Positions 35,357 through 43,214 of a stretch of DNA of 64,000 nt are shown here, piece after piece. The stretch is from Bradyrhizobium sp. BR13661. Its GTDB lineage: Bacteria; Pseudomonadota; Alphaproteobacteria; Rhizobiales; Xanthobacteraceae. The position numbers and the translations under genes are program-made. Location of the stretch: contig NZ_JARXWB010000011.1 in assembly GCF_029892425.1 (NCBI RefSeq), positions 181,205 through 245,204 on the forward strand, read 5' to 3'. The first letter of the stretch is position 1. Each line of letters starts with the position of its first letter. The notes beneath the pieces are model-generated. The model worked only from the letters and a program-made list of their open reading frames with translations. It was not told the origin of the DNA and searched no databases.

Positions 35357-35684
35357 GTCCTCTTACCCTCCCCTGGAGGGGGAGGGTCGATCGCGCGCAG
35401 CGCGAGCGGGGTGGGGTGATCTCTCCGCACGGGCACTGTTGGATGTGGAGGGACCGTCACCCCACCCCGTCTCACATTTCGCTGCGCTCCATGTGAGCCG
35501 ACCCTCCCCCTCCAGGGGAGGGTAAGCGCGAACCTCTTCGCCCTTGCAGCGACCAATCCAACAGGTGGCATTGTGCCGCCGGCGTTGCTGCGGCATTTCT
35601 CGTCCGGTCAGCCCATGGCCCGCCGCCAGCGCTTCTGCTATCGATAAACGGCTCGTGGATCCCTGCGGCCAACCGGAATATCCG
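35357..35684. other. intergenic region before the orphan adaptor
   Basis: 328 bp. A repeat element fills 35363-35525. The remaining 160 bp before the adaptor ATG show no gene and no motif that I recognise. Confidence 0.55.
35363..35525. repeat. inverted repeat with perfect 27-bp arms
   Basis: Perfect 27-bp inverted arms at 35363-35389 and 35499-35525 (outer part TTACCCTCCCCTGGAGG) flank 109 bp. Unlike the other intergenic elements this one has a long C-rich arm. I see no transposase and no target-site duplication. Confidence 0.85.
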
Positions 35685-36575
35685 ATGCGTTCATTGCCTG
35701 CGCGTTCCCTTTCCCAGACCTTCATTGCCCTCGCGGGCCTGGCGCTGCTCTCCGCCCAGCCGTTGCGCGCGGCCGATGACGACGCCGCGCCCAAGGGGCC
35801 GGCAGTCACGGTGCTGAAGGCGGCAAAATCCTGCTTCTCGGACATCGTCGAAGCCACCGGCAACATCATCGCGCGCGAGGAGACCTCGGTGCGGCCCGAA
35901 CGCCCGGGGCTGAAGGTCACGGAAGTGCTGGCCGAAGCCGGTGACACCACGACGGCCGGCCAAGTGATGGCGCGACTGGCCCTACCGGAAGGCGGCACGC
36001 TGCAGGTCACCGCGCCCGTCGCCGGCGTCATCGCCACATCGACCGCGCAGATCGGCAACTTCGCTTCAGCCAAGGGCGAGGCACTGTTCACGATCGTGGC
36101 GCGCAGCGAATATGACCTCGTCGGCCTGGTCGCGACCAACGATGTGCGAAAGCTCGCGGTCAATCAGCCCGTCACGGTCCGCATTCCCGGCGCCGGCGAT
36201 ATCGACGCCAAGGTGCGCCGCATCGGTCCGACCGTCGAGGCGAACATTCAGCAGGGCTTCGTCTATATCGGCATGACCTCGCAGAAGCGCCTGCTGATCA
36301 ACGCGAGCGGTCGCGCACTGATCAAGACCGGGCAGAGCTGCAACGTCGCGGTGCCGCTGACCGCGGTTCAATATTCATCCGCCGGAACGGTGGTGCAGGT
36401 GATCCGGCGCAATCGCGTCGAGACCAAGCGTGTCGAGATCGGGTTGATGTCGGGCGGCAATATCGAGGTCCGCGACGGCCTCAACGAGGGCGATATCGTC
36501 GTCGCCCGCGCCGGCGCGCTCTTGCGCGAAGGCGATCCGGTGCGCCCGGTGATGGCCGCGGAAGCTGCGAAGTAG
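35685..36575 (+). CDS. orphan RND periplasmic adaptor (HlyD/MFP family)
   Basis: 296 aa. A signal peptide (about 1-27, ending RAA-DD) is followed by a membrane-fusion-protein fold with lipoyl half-motif (VTAPVAGVIATST) and beta-barrel domain. It is clearly paralogous to the adaptor at 11765: both have a CFSD-V..TG start, a SC.VAVP motif, and an RVETKRVEIGL/ETRRVRVGL strand followed by G(D/E)IVVA. There is no RND permease gene next to it, so it may serve a pump encoded elsewhere, or one at 12694. The convergent neighbour is the second pseudo-caspase gene. Confidence 0.83.
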   Translation: MRSLPARSLSQTFIALAGLALLSAQPLRAADDDAAPKGPAVTVLKAAKSCFSDIVEATGNIIAREETSVRPERPGLKVTEVLAEAGDTTTAGQVMARLALPEGGTLQVTAPVAGVIATSTAQIGNFASAKGEALFTIVARSEYDLVGLVATNDVRKLAVNQPVTVRIPGAGDIDAKVRRIGPTVEANIQQGFVYIGMTSQKRLLINASGRALIKTGQSCNVAVPLTAVQYSSAGTVVQVIRRNRVETKRVEIGLMSGGNIEVRDGLNEGDIVVARAGALLREGDPVRPVMAAEAAK

Positions 36576-36584
36576 CAGGCCACC

Positions 36585-36720
36585 TGTGTCCCGGACGCGC
36601 CGCAGCGTGAAACGCTGCTGCGCAGAGCCGGGACCCATCTCTCACCGAACGAGAGGCTCAAAAGAATGGGCCCCGGCTCAGCGTCGCATCATTGCATGAT
36701 GCGCCGCGTCCGGGGCACGA
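36585..36720. repeat. palindromic intergenic element, GTGTCCCGGG type (copy 2)
   Basis: The outer TGTCCCGG and CCGGGGCA form inverted repeats, with paired inner parts around GCAGCG. It lies between the convergent adaptor and pseudo-caspase genes and probably works as a shared transcript end. Confidence 0.75.
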
Positions 36721-36743
36721 GACTTCGCAAGATCTAAGAAAAA

Positions 36744-37592
36744 CTAACCGCCGGCTTCGCTGAAATTGACATCCTCGAGCAGCGACGAGGACACCGTCGG
36801 GACCTGGTCGCCTTCGCTGGCGCGGGAGATGGCGACGCGGGTCTTGTTGAAGACGCTCTCGGCGGTGCCCTGCGCATTGAGATGGTTGAGGAGCTCGCCG
36901 ACCAGCGTGGAATGCTCGCCCTTGCCGTCGTCAACGACCTTGCCAGGCGAAGCCGAGGAGAGGATCAGCGCGTTGTCGGGCGTACCGATCGGCGCGAGAC
37001 CGTGTGAATAGGAGCGGAAGCGGCGCTCGTAAGGGTTACGGCGCGACGCATCGACGACGACGAGCTTGGCCTTGGCGCCCTGCTCCTTCATCATCTCGAG
37101 CACGCCTTCGATCGAGACGCCCTGACGGCGGACGTCGCTTTCCTTCCAGATCACGGCATCGACCGGAAGCATGTAGCTCTCGCGGCCGGCCTGCACACCA
37201 TAGCCACCGAAGAACAGCATGACGACGCTGTCGCGCTTGATGCGGGACTTCAGGCGGTTGACGGCGCGGACCATGTCGTCCTTGCTGGCGTCCTCCACCA
37301 TGTCGACGTCAAAACCGTTCTTGCGCAGCGACGACGACAGCGCGCGCGCATCGTTGATCGACTGCGTCAGCGGCGCGCTGGCGTCGGGATAATGACCATT
37401 GCCGATGACGAGCGCGAGACGCGAGGTCTGGCTCACCGAGCCCGTGACCTGGTCGGTCGAAACGGCCTTGGCAGCGTCGAGCGCACGCATGTTGAGCGCA
37501 GCATGGGCGCCAATCGCCAGCGACACCGTGCCGATGAGGGCTGCGGCGAGCGCGATCGAACGTCGGGACATGTCGAGCTGCCTTAAATCCAT
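36744..37592 (-). CDS. pseudo-caspase
   Basis: 282 aa. A signal peptide or anchor (about 9-32) is followed by a caspase-like domain (about 55-275) beginning RLALVIGNGHYPDA. As in the protein at 9280, the dyad is missing: the His position of YSGHG is Tyr131 (FFGGYG) and the Cys position is Ser183 (DASRRNPYERRFRSYSHG). Residues around the lost dyad are shared with the paralogue, so loss is ancient and the fold is kept for some other use, such as binding. No TPR repeats follow here. Two ATGs are possible (37592 and 37571). It is convergent with an RND adaptor gene. Confidence 0.83.
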   Translation of the reverse strand: MDLRQLDMSRRSIALAAALIGTVSLAIGAHAALNMRALDAAKAVSTDQVTGSVSQTSRLALVIGNGHYPDASAPLTQSINDARALSSSLRKNGFDVDMVEDASKDDMVRAVNRLKSRIKRDSVVMLFFGGYGVQAGRESYMLPVDAVIWKESDVRRQGVSIEGVLEMMKEQGAKAKLVVVDASRRNPYERRFRSYSHGLAPIGTPDNALILSSASPGKVVDDGKGEHSTLVGELLNHLNAQGTAESVFNKTRVAISRASEGDQVPTVSSSLLEDVNFSEAGG

Positions 37593-38002
37593 CTCGCTTC
37601 ATTCCTGTCAGTGCCAAAGACCTGCCAAGCGTGCGCACACTGGTTGAGTAGCGCGATGGCGTCTTTAGGTTTGAGGGATTGGCCGGGGAGTGCCCCCGAA
37701 TTGCGCGTTATTTGCGGCACCGCACCAAACAAACCCTTAACCCGAGATCGCCTGCCCCGCAATAGATCGACCAAAATTTGATCTAAGTTACTGAACATAT
37801 TAGTTAATTAGCCCGCCTTAAGTCCCCGGTTTTTCACAACTCCGTAACCTTCCGGGGGTCGATCACGCAGCCCTCATGCCGGGATTTTTTGTGATGTCCA
37901 TCACATTTGTATTTCTCGCGAATCCGGGTAGCTTTTTCAAAGACTTGCGGGGGCGGGTCCCCAGCCAGGCCTCCGCAAAAGTCCCCCGCCACCAGGTATT
38001 TC
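37593..38002. other. divergent intergenic region with CRP-type site
   Basis: 410 bp between the divergent pseudo-caspase and the 575-aa gene. It is AT-richer than its surroundings around 37770-37850, and a perfect TGTGA-N6-TCACA lies at 37890-37905. I see no small gene. Confidence 0.6.
37890..37905. promoter_or_regulatory. CRP-type binding site
   Basis: TGTGATGTCCATCACA is a perfect TGTGA-N6-TCACA site, centred about 105 bp before the ATG of the 575-aa gene. Confidence 0.65.
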
Positions 38003-39730
38003 ATGAGCTTTCATTATTTCGCAGGTGCCGCGTGCCGGGCGCTGACGGCCCAGAAAGACGGCCCTTCCCTTTATGACGTCTGCGACCCCGTTTTGTCGGG
38101 CCCTGCCAGCGGCGATCCGCATCTGGCGAAATTCTACAAGACCGCACTCGGCAATCCCGCGCTGCGGATGCTGCTGCGACGTGCCGGCCTGAGCGAGTTG
38201 CGGGACGAAGCCAAGCTGAACCGGCTGCGCGCGGCCCTGTTGCGCGCCCGCGACGACGCCGAGCCCGACTGGGCCGCGATCGGCGGGCCCGTCGCCGATC
38301 TCGTTGACACCATCGCACTCGACCACCCCAAGCCGCCACCGGCGATGTTCACCGGCTCGGCTCCGCCGCAGGCGCAGATCGACGGCGTGATCCGCGACTG
38401 CGCGCAGCATCTGCTCGGCTCCTACAACAGAAACGGTTTCCTGCCGACCTACGCCGCCTTCAACCTGATCGGCGACCCCGATTTTCGCGGGCGCGAGTTG
38501 ATCATGGCGCTCACGGGGCTGAATGCACGCGGCTACAAGAACTCGTCATTGCTGTTCAATCTCGCCCGCGTCTTCATCGCGCGTTCGCCCGCGCGCGCCG
38601 TGGTCAATCCGCCCTGGCGCGGGATTGCCGAGCCGATGTGGGAGCCGGTGCAGATCCGCCATCGCTCGGCCTATTACGATGCGTTCTTCATCGAGGCGCT
38701 GCTCAGCTATGTCGAGACCGGGCTGGCTTCGCCTGCAGACAAGACCTCGGCCGAACGCGCCATCGCCGACATGGTCGATTTCTGCGTCAACATCAGCCGC
38801 GAGGAAGTCGAGGGCGCGGGCGGTGCGCGCTTCAATGTCATCACCGCGCTCGCGCCCGCGCCGCATCCGCGCTTTTCGCGCTATTTCGCCCAGATCAAGC
38901 AGGACCTCGGCTTCGGCGTCTACGTGCCCGACTGCGACACCACCGCATGCTCGATCTCGGCTGCGACGCAGGCCGGCTGCACCGATCCGATCATCGACCA
39001 GCCGCTCCTGGATTTCTATTCCGGCTACCAGGTGCAAGCCGGCGTCAACGAGCTGCGGGTGACGGTGCCGCTGAACGACAATATCGACTACGAGGGCGGC
39101 GTCGCGACCTGGATCGACAACCTCAAGGGCGAGCGGCCCTACGGCAACGATCTCGATCCGACGCTCAATCTCGACATTCTCGAGGTGAGCTTTCGCAATC
39201 TGGCGCGCTGGAAGATTCTGGAGACGCCGTCGCGGCTTGCCACCGTGCATCGGATCATCGGCTTCCAGAAGCGGCTGGCGGCGAGCGGTGCCTTCGCCAA
39301 TCCCCGCTCGCACATCTATTATCTGCCGGAGCTCTACAGCGCCTATTTCGGCCGCTGCTACGCGGCCTTCCTGGCGCTGCCGCTGGCGGCGCAGGCCGCC
39401 ATCGATCCCGACGGCGATTTCGATTTCATCCGCCATCGCGTGCTCTCCTATGTCAAGGGCGAGCTGATGGCCGCGGAGATGAACGTGTTCGATGCGGCGC
39501 TGGCCCTGATCGCGCTCGGCCATCTCGGTGCCGATCCGCGCGCCTTCGCACCGGCGCTGAACGTGATCGTCGCCGCGGTCGGTGAAGGCGGCCGCCGCGG
39601 ACCGTTCCGCGCCTATGAATGGAACAAGATGAAGACCCCGACGCGGATTCTGGTCGGCGGACCGGAGGTGACGTCGGCGTTCGTGCTGATGGGACTGGCG
39701 CTGGCGAAGCGCGCGATGGTGCGGGGGTGA
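38003..39730 (+). CDS. unrecognised 575-aa protein with DxDTTA motif
   Basis: No signal peptide, no membrane helix. The sequence is helical, with repeated hydrophobic blocks. At residues 310-315 it reads DCDTTA in the context VYVPDCDTTACSISAA. This resembles the DxD(D/T)TA acid motif of class II terpene cyclases and the turn of the alpha/alpha-barrel (squalene-cyclase/prenyltransferase) fold, so a place in that superfamily is possible. Other family markers such as QW repeats are not obvious. It starts at ATG 38003 (weak AGG upstream), with a perfect CRP-type site about 100 bp before it. It lies alone, divergent from the pseudo-caspase. The motif match is suggestive only; function unknown. Confidence 0.7.
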   Translation: MSFHYFAGAACRALTAQKDGPSLYDVCDPVLSGPASGDPHLAKFYKTALGNPALRMLLRRAGLSELRDEAKLNRLRAALLRARDDAEPDWAAIGGPVADLVDTIALDHPKPPPAMFTGSAPPQAQIDGVIRDCAQHLLGSYNRNGFLPTYAAFNLIGDPDFRGRELIMALTGLNARGYKNSSLLFNLARVFIARSPARAVVNPPWRGIAEPMWEPVQIRHRSAYYDAFFIEALLSYVETGLASPADKTSAERAIADMVDFCVNISREEVEGAGGARFNVITALAPAPHPRFSRYFAQIKQDLGFGVYVPDCDTTACSISAATQAGCTDPIIDQPLLDFYSGYQVQAGVNELRVTVPLNDNIDYEGGVATWIDNLKGERPYGNDLDPTLNLDILEVSFRNLARWKILETPSRLATVHRIIGFQKRLAASGAFANPRSHIYYLPELYSAYFGRCYAAFLALPLAAQAAIDPDGDFDFIRHRVLSYVKGELMAAEMNVFDAALALIALGHLGADPRAFAPALNVIVAAVGEGGRRGPFRAYEWNKMKTPTRILVGGPEVTSAFVLMGLALAKRAMVRG

Positions 39731-39742
39731 GATGGTCGCACG

Positions 39743-39912
39743 CGTGCCCCGGACGCCATCAGCGCGTCTACGCGCGTCTTTGACGCGCTATGGCAGCGCT
39801 TCTTCAGCGGTGCGCTGCAGAGCCGGGGCCCATGTCGCCGGGCGCTCCGTGTCGCTTTCTGGGTCCCGACTCTGCGCAGCAGCGTTTCACGCTGCAGCGC
39901 GTCCGGGACACG
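39743..39912. repeat. palindromic intergenic element, GTGCCCCGG type (copy 3)
   Basis: The outer arms CGTGCCCCGGACG and CGTCCGGGACACG are inverted repeats. It is the longest of the three related copies and contains inner repeats around GCGTCTACGCGCG. It follows the 575-aa gene. Confidence 0.75.
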
Positions 39913-40022
39913 AGCGGTGTTCGACCAATGACGGGAAGTTGAAAGTCCTCTGTGAGGCATAGGCTGGCCGCAAGGCCCAAAGGCGACCACAATTGCGCGG
40001 CTTATCAAGGTGTTCCCAGACA

Positions 40023-40760
40023 ATGCGGACCGGCATGTTGCGAAAATTCCTGATTGCGCTGTCTTTGCTCGCCATCCCCTCGCTGGCGCAGGCGGCCGAT
40101 ATCACCGGCACCGCGAAGGTCCGCGATGGTGATTCCGTCGTGATCGGTACCACGCGGATCCGGCTCGGCGGCATCGACGCGCCGTCGGCCGACCAGCTCT
40201 GCCTCAACACCAAGAGCGAGCGCTGGACCTGCGGCGCCGCCGCGCGCGACGAGCTCGCCAAATACACCGAGGGCAAGACCTGGCTCTGCCATGCTCGTTC
40301 GATCGACCGGCGCGGCCGCACCGTGGCGCGCTGCGAGGTCGGCGGCGAGGACATCCAGAAATGGCTGGTGCGCAGCGGCTGGGCGCTGGCCTATGTTCGC
40401 CTCTCGAAGGACTACGAGGCGGACGAAGCTGCCGCGCGCGAGGCCAAGGCCGGGATGTGGCAGGGCGCCTTCATCGCGCCCTGGGACTGGCGCGTGCGCA
40501 ACAAGAAGACCGCGATCCTGGGCGCCACCAAGCCGCCGGAAGGCGCCCATTCGGTGCTGCTCGCCTCGGCCTCGGGGCCGGTCGCGCCCTCGCCGGACTG
40601 CACCATCAAGGGCAACGTCAACTCATCCGGCGAGTGCATCTACCACCAGCCAACCAGCCGCTGGTACGCCCAGATCAAGATGAAGATCAGCAAGGGCACC
40701 CGCTGGTTCTGCTCGGTCGAGGAGGCGGAGGCCGCCGGCTGCCGGGAGACCAAACGCTAG
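40023..40760 (+). CDS. secreted thermonuclease (SNase)-fold protein
   Basis: 245 aa. A signal peptide (about 5-24, MLRKFLIALSLLAIPSLAQA) is followed by the staphylococcal-nuclease fold, with RIRLGGIDAP (the Arg35 and Asp40 region) and IDRRGRTVAR (the Arg87 region). The catalytic Glu43 that normally follows IDAP is Ser here (IDAPSADQ), so nuclease activity is doubtful. A C-terminal domain (about 188-245) with Cys residues (CTIKGNVNSSGECIYH and RWFCSVEEAEAAGC) is typical of relatives. The start is ATG 40023 or 40035; either keeps the signal peptide. Confidence 0.8.
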   Translation: MRTGMLRKFLIALSLLAIPSLAQAADITGTAKVRDGDSVVIGTTRIRLGGIDAPSADQLCLNTKSERWTCGAAARDELAKYTEGKTWLCHARSIDRRGRTVARCEVGGEDIQKWLVRSGWALAYVRLSKDYEADEAAAREAKAGMWQGAFIAPWDWRVRNKKTAILGATKPPEGAHSVLLASASGPVAPSPDCTIKGNVNSSGECIYHQPTSRWYAQIKMKISKGTRWFCSVEEAEAAGCRETKR

Positions 40761-40866
40761 GGGCGCTCAGACCTGCATTTTACGTGCTTTTCTCAAGGCC
40801 TCCGGCCGCGTAGAAGAGCAAATCAGTCACCCACCAGACAGTCTTCACGACACAAGGAAGATAGCA

Positions 40867-42054
40867 ATGACCGTTCGCGCGGGCCGGGAATTTCTGGCCA
40901 TCCCCGGGCCCACCACGATGCCCGACGCCGTGCTGCAGGCGATGCATCGTCCGGCGATCGACATCTACTCCAAGGAGATGCTCGACCTCACCGAAAGCCT
41001 GCTCCGCGACATTTCGAGCCTGTTTGCGACCAAGGGCAAATCCTACATCTACATCGCCAACGGCCACGGCGCCTGGGAAGCGGCGCTGAGCAACGTGCTG
41101 TCGCGCGGTGACAAGGTGCTGGTGCTGGAGAGCGGACGCTTCGCGATCGGCTGGGGCAATGCGGCAGCCTTGATGGGCGCCGAGGTCGAGGTTCTCAAGG
41201 GCGACTGGCGCCGCGCGGTGCGGCCGCATGAGGTCGAGGAGCGCCTGCGCCGCGACACCGAGCACAAGATCAAGGCCGTCGTCGTCGTGCAGATCGACAC
41301 CGCCTCGGGCGTTCAGAACGACATCGAGGCGATCGGCAAGGCGATCAAGGCGGCCGGCCATCCCGCGCTGTACATGGTCGACACTGTCGCTTCGCTCGGC
41401 TGCATGCCGTTCCAGATGGACAAATGGGGTGTCGACGTCGCGATGTGCGGCTCGCAGAAGGGCCTGATGACACCGCCCGGTCTCGGCTTCGTGGCCGCCA
41501 GCGCCCGCGCGCAGGAGGTGCACAAGAAGGCGAACATGTCGACGCCCTATTGGAGCTGGAGCGAGCGCGAGGGCACCGAGAATTATCGCAAATATGCCGG
41601 GACCGCGCCGGTGCATCTGTTGTTCGCGCTGCGCAAGGCGATCGACCTCATTCACGAGGAAGGGCTGGAGAACGCCTTCCGCCGCCACGCGCTGCTCGGC
41701 GAGGCCACGCGCCGCGCCGTCGGTGCATGGACGGAAGGCCAGGTGCTCGGCTTCAACGTCGCCGAGCCGCATGAACGCTCCAACACCGTGACCACGGTGA
41801 CCATGACCACCGGCCACGATCCAGCGGTGCTGCAACGCTACTGCAAGGAGAAGTGCGGGGTCGTGCTCGGCACCGGCATCGGCGATCTCTCGGGCCAGGC
41901 CTTCCGCATCGCCCATATGGGCCATGTCAACGCACCGATGCTGCTTGGCACGCTTGGCGTCATCGAGGTCGGCCTCAACGCGCTGAAGATCCCGCACGGC
42001 AAAGGCGGGCTCGAAGCGGCGGTGTCGTATCTCGGCGAGCAGGTCGGGGCGTAA
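40867..42054 (+). CDS. class V aminotransferase (serine/alanine-glyoxylate type)
   Basis: 395 aa, PLP-dependent fold type I. The PLP lysine is Lys198 in CGSQKGLMTPPG, and the N-terminal FLAIPGPTTMPDAVLQAM is the usual start of serine-glyoxylate or alanine-glyoxylate aminotransferases. It would transfer an amino group from serine or alanine to glyoxylate, with a link to photorespiration-like or C1 metabolism. Full length; no truncation. The ATG follows AAGGAAGATAGC. It is convergent with the MBOAT-partner gene and separated by a strong hairpin. Which amino donor it prefers cannot be read from the sequence. Confidence 0.9.
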   Translation: MTVRAGREFLAIPGPTTMPDAVLQAMHRPAIDIYSKEMLDLTESLLRDISSLFATKGKSYIYIANGHGAWEAALSNVLSRGDKVLVLESGRFAIGWGNAAALMGAEVEVLKGDWRRAVRPHEVEERLRRDTEHKIKAVVVVQIDTASGVQNDIEAIGKAIKAAGHPALYMVDTVASLGCMPFQMDKWGVDVAMCGSQKGLMTPPGLGFVAASARAQEVHKKANMSTPYWSWSEREGTENYRKYAGTAPVHLLFALRKAIDLIHEEGLENAFRRHALLGEATRRAVGAWTEGQVLGFNVAEPHERSNTVTTVTMTTGHDPAVLQRYCKEKCGVVLGTGIGDLSGQAFRIAHMGHVNAPMLLGTLGVIEVGLNALKIPHGKGGLEAAVSYLGEQVGA

Positions 42055-42064
42055 ATTCTCAGTT

Positions 42065-42090
42065 GTCGTCCCGGCGAAAGCCGGGACGAC
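42065..42090. terminator. bidirectional hairpin terminator
   Basis: A perfect 11-bp stem, GTCGTCCCGGC / GCCGGGACGAC, closed by a GAAA tetraloop lies between convergent genes. It could stop transcription from both sides; the U-tract is weak. Confidence 0.65.
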
Positions 42091-42104
42091 GGCGGAGTGT
42101 TTGG

Positions 42105-43208
42105 CTACGGTTGCGGCACGCGATACGCTTCGACCTGCGCCTTCAGCGCATCCAGCGAGGCGAGCGGCTTGTTCGGATCAACCCGATATTCCCCGCTCGC
42201 GAGCCACTCCAGCACCTTCGCATCCACCACCGGCGAATGATGGATGACGTCGCCGTAATTGCTTAAGTCGTGCGTCACTTCCTTGATCGCTCGGAAATCG
42301 TGCAGACGCACATTGGGTAGCTGCGTCAGGCGCTGCGTGACGAAAGCCGTGAAGTCATAGACGATCTTCAGCGTCGCCGGGGAGGCATCGCGCATGGCGA
42401 CGAATTGCAAGATCGAATAGGGCGGGAGGTAGATATCGAACTGTACCTCCGGATTGGCCTGGATCAGGCCGATGGCGTCGCGCTCAAAGTTCTTCATCAT
42501 CGCATCGAAATTATAACCGTCCGCGAGATGGACGCGGCGGGCCGGACTCGTGATCGACGCGAATGCGGCCATCGCGCGCGTGGCGTTGTAGAAGGACCCG
42601 AGGTCAAAGGTCGGCGCGAGCACATTGATGTCGTCCACATCCGGGATCGGGAACTTGAACACAATGCCTGTCGGGACCCTCGTCGCGACCGGCGCTAGCA
42701 GCGGGGTCGATCGCACCAGCATCCACGCCGACTCCCGCGCTATGACGCCGTTGAAAAGGTACTCCGCAATACCCCTCGGATTCCGACGATAGAGATTGAC
42801 CGGCAGATAAATGTCCGCATCAACTTCCGGCGCGTCGCGGAAGATCCAGTCGTCGACCTCCCAGATAACACGCTTCGGATGCCGCGCCAGGGCCGCGGCA
42901 AGCACAAAGCTCTGCTCGTGCGACGTCGACCCCGTCATGGACAATTTCAGCGAACGCCCGCCGACGATGCGATCGATGTCGCTCTGCCGGAAATGGATCG
43001 CGAGCGACGTACCCATGAACACCGTGTCGAACGTCTGGCTGCGGATCAGGCCAGCGTTCTGCATGCGGCTGTCGTTGGAATACATCGGCTTGTAGAAATT
43101 CGCCGGTCGGAACAATTGCAGGGGATCGACGACGAAATTGCATCCTACGGACATCAGCATGACGGCCACGGCAGCGCAGACAAATTGAACGAGATTTCTG
43201 ACCGACAT
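42105..43208 (-). CDS. MBOAT partner, SGNH/AlgX-like secreted protein
   Basis: 367 aa. An N-terminal membrane anchor (about 5-27) precedes a periplasmic domain. GTS in VFMGTSLAIHF sits where the GDSL/SGNH serine would be, and GDVIHHSP near residue 335 resembles the Asp-x-x-His end of that family, so a hydrolase or acyl-transfer role is possible. The gene begins 6 bp after the MBOAT acyltransferase stop, so both are in one operon. In alginate and similar acetylation systems, MBOAT proteins work with such periplasmic partners. No close family was recognised and the acceptor is unknown. Confidence 0.7.
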   Translation of the reverse strand: MSVRNLVQFVCAAVAVMLMSVGCNFVVDPLQLFRPANFYKPMYSNDSRMQNAGLIRSQTFDTVFMGTSLAIHFRQSDIDRIVGGRSLKLSMTGSTSHEQSFVLAAALARHPKRVIWEVDDWIFRDAPEVDADIYLPVNLYRRNPRGIAEYLFNGVIARESAWMLVRSTPLLAPVATRVPTGIVFKFPIPDVDDINVLAPTFDLGSFYNATRAMAAFASITSPARRVHLADGYNFDAMMKNFERDAIGLIQANPEVQFDIYLPPYSILQFVAMRDASPATLKIVYDFTAFVTQRLTQLPNVRLHDFRAIKEVTHDLSNYGDVIHHSPVVDAKVLEWLASGEYRVDPNKPLASLDALKAQVEAYRVPQP

Positions 43209-43214
43209 GGACGA

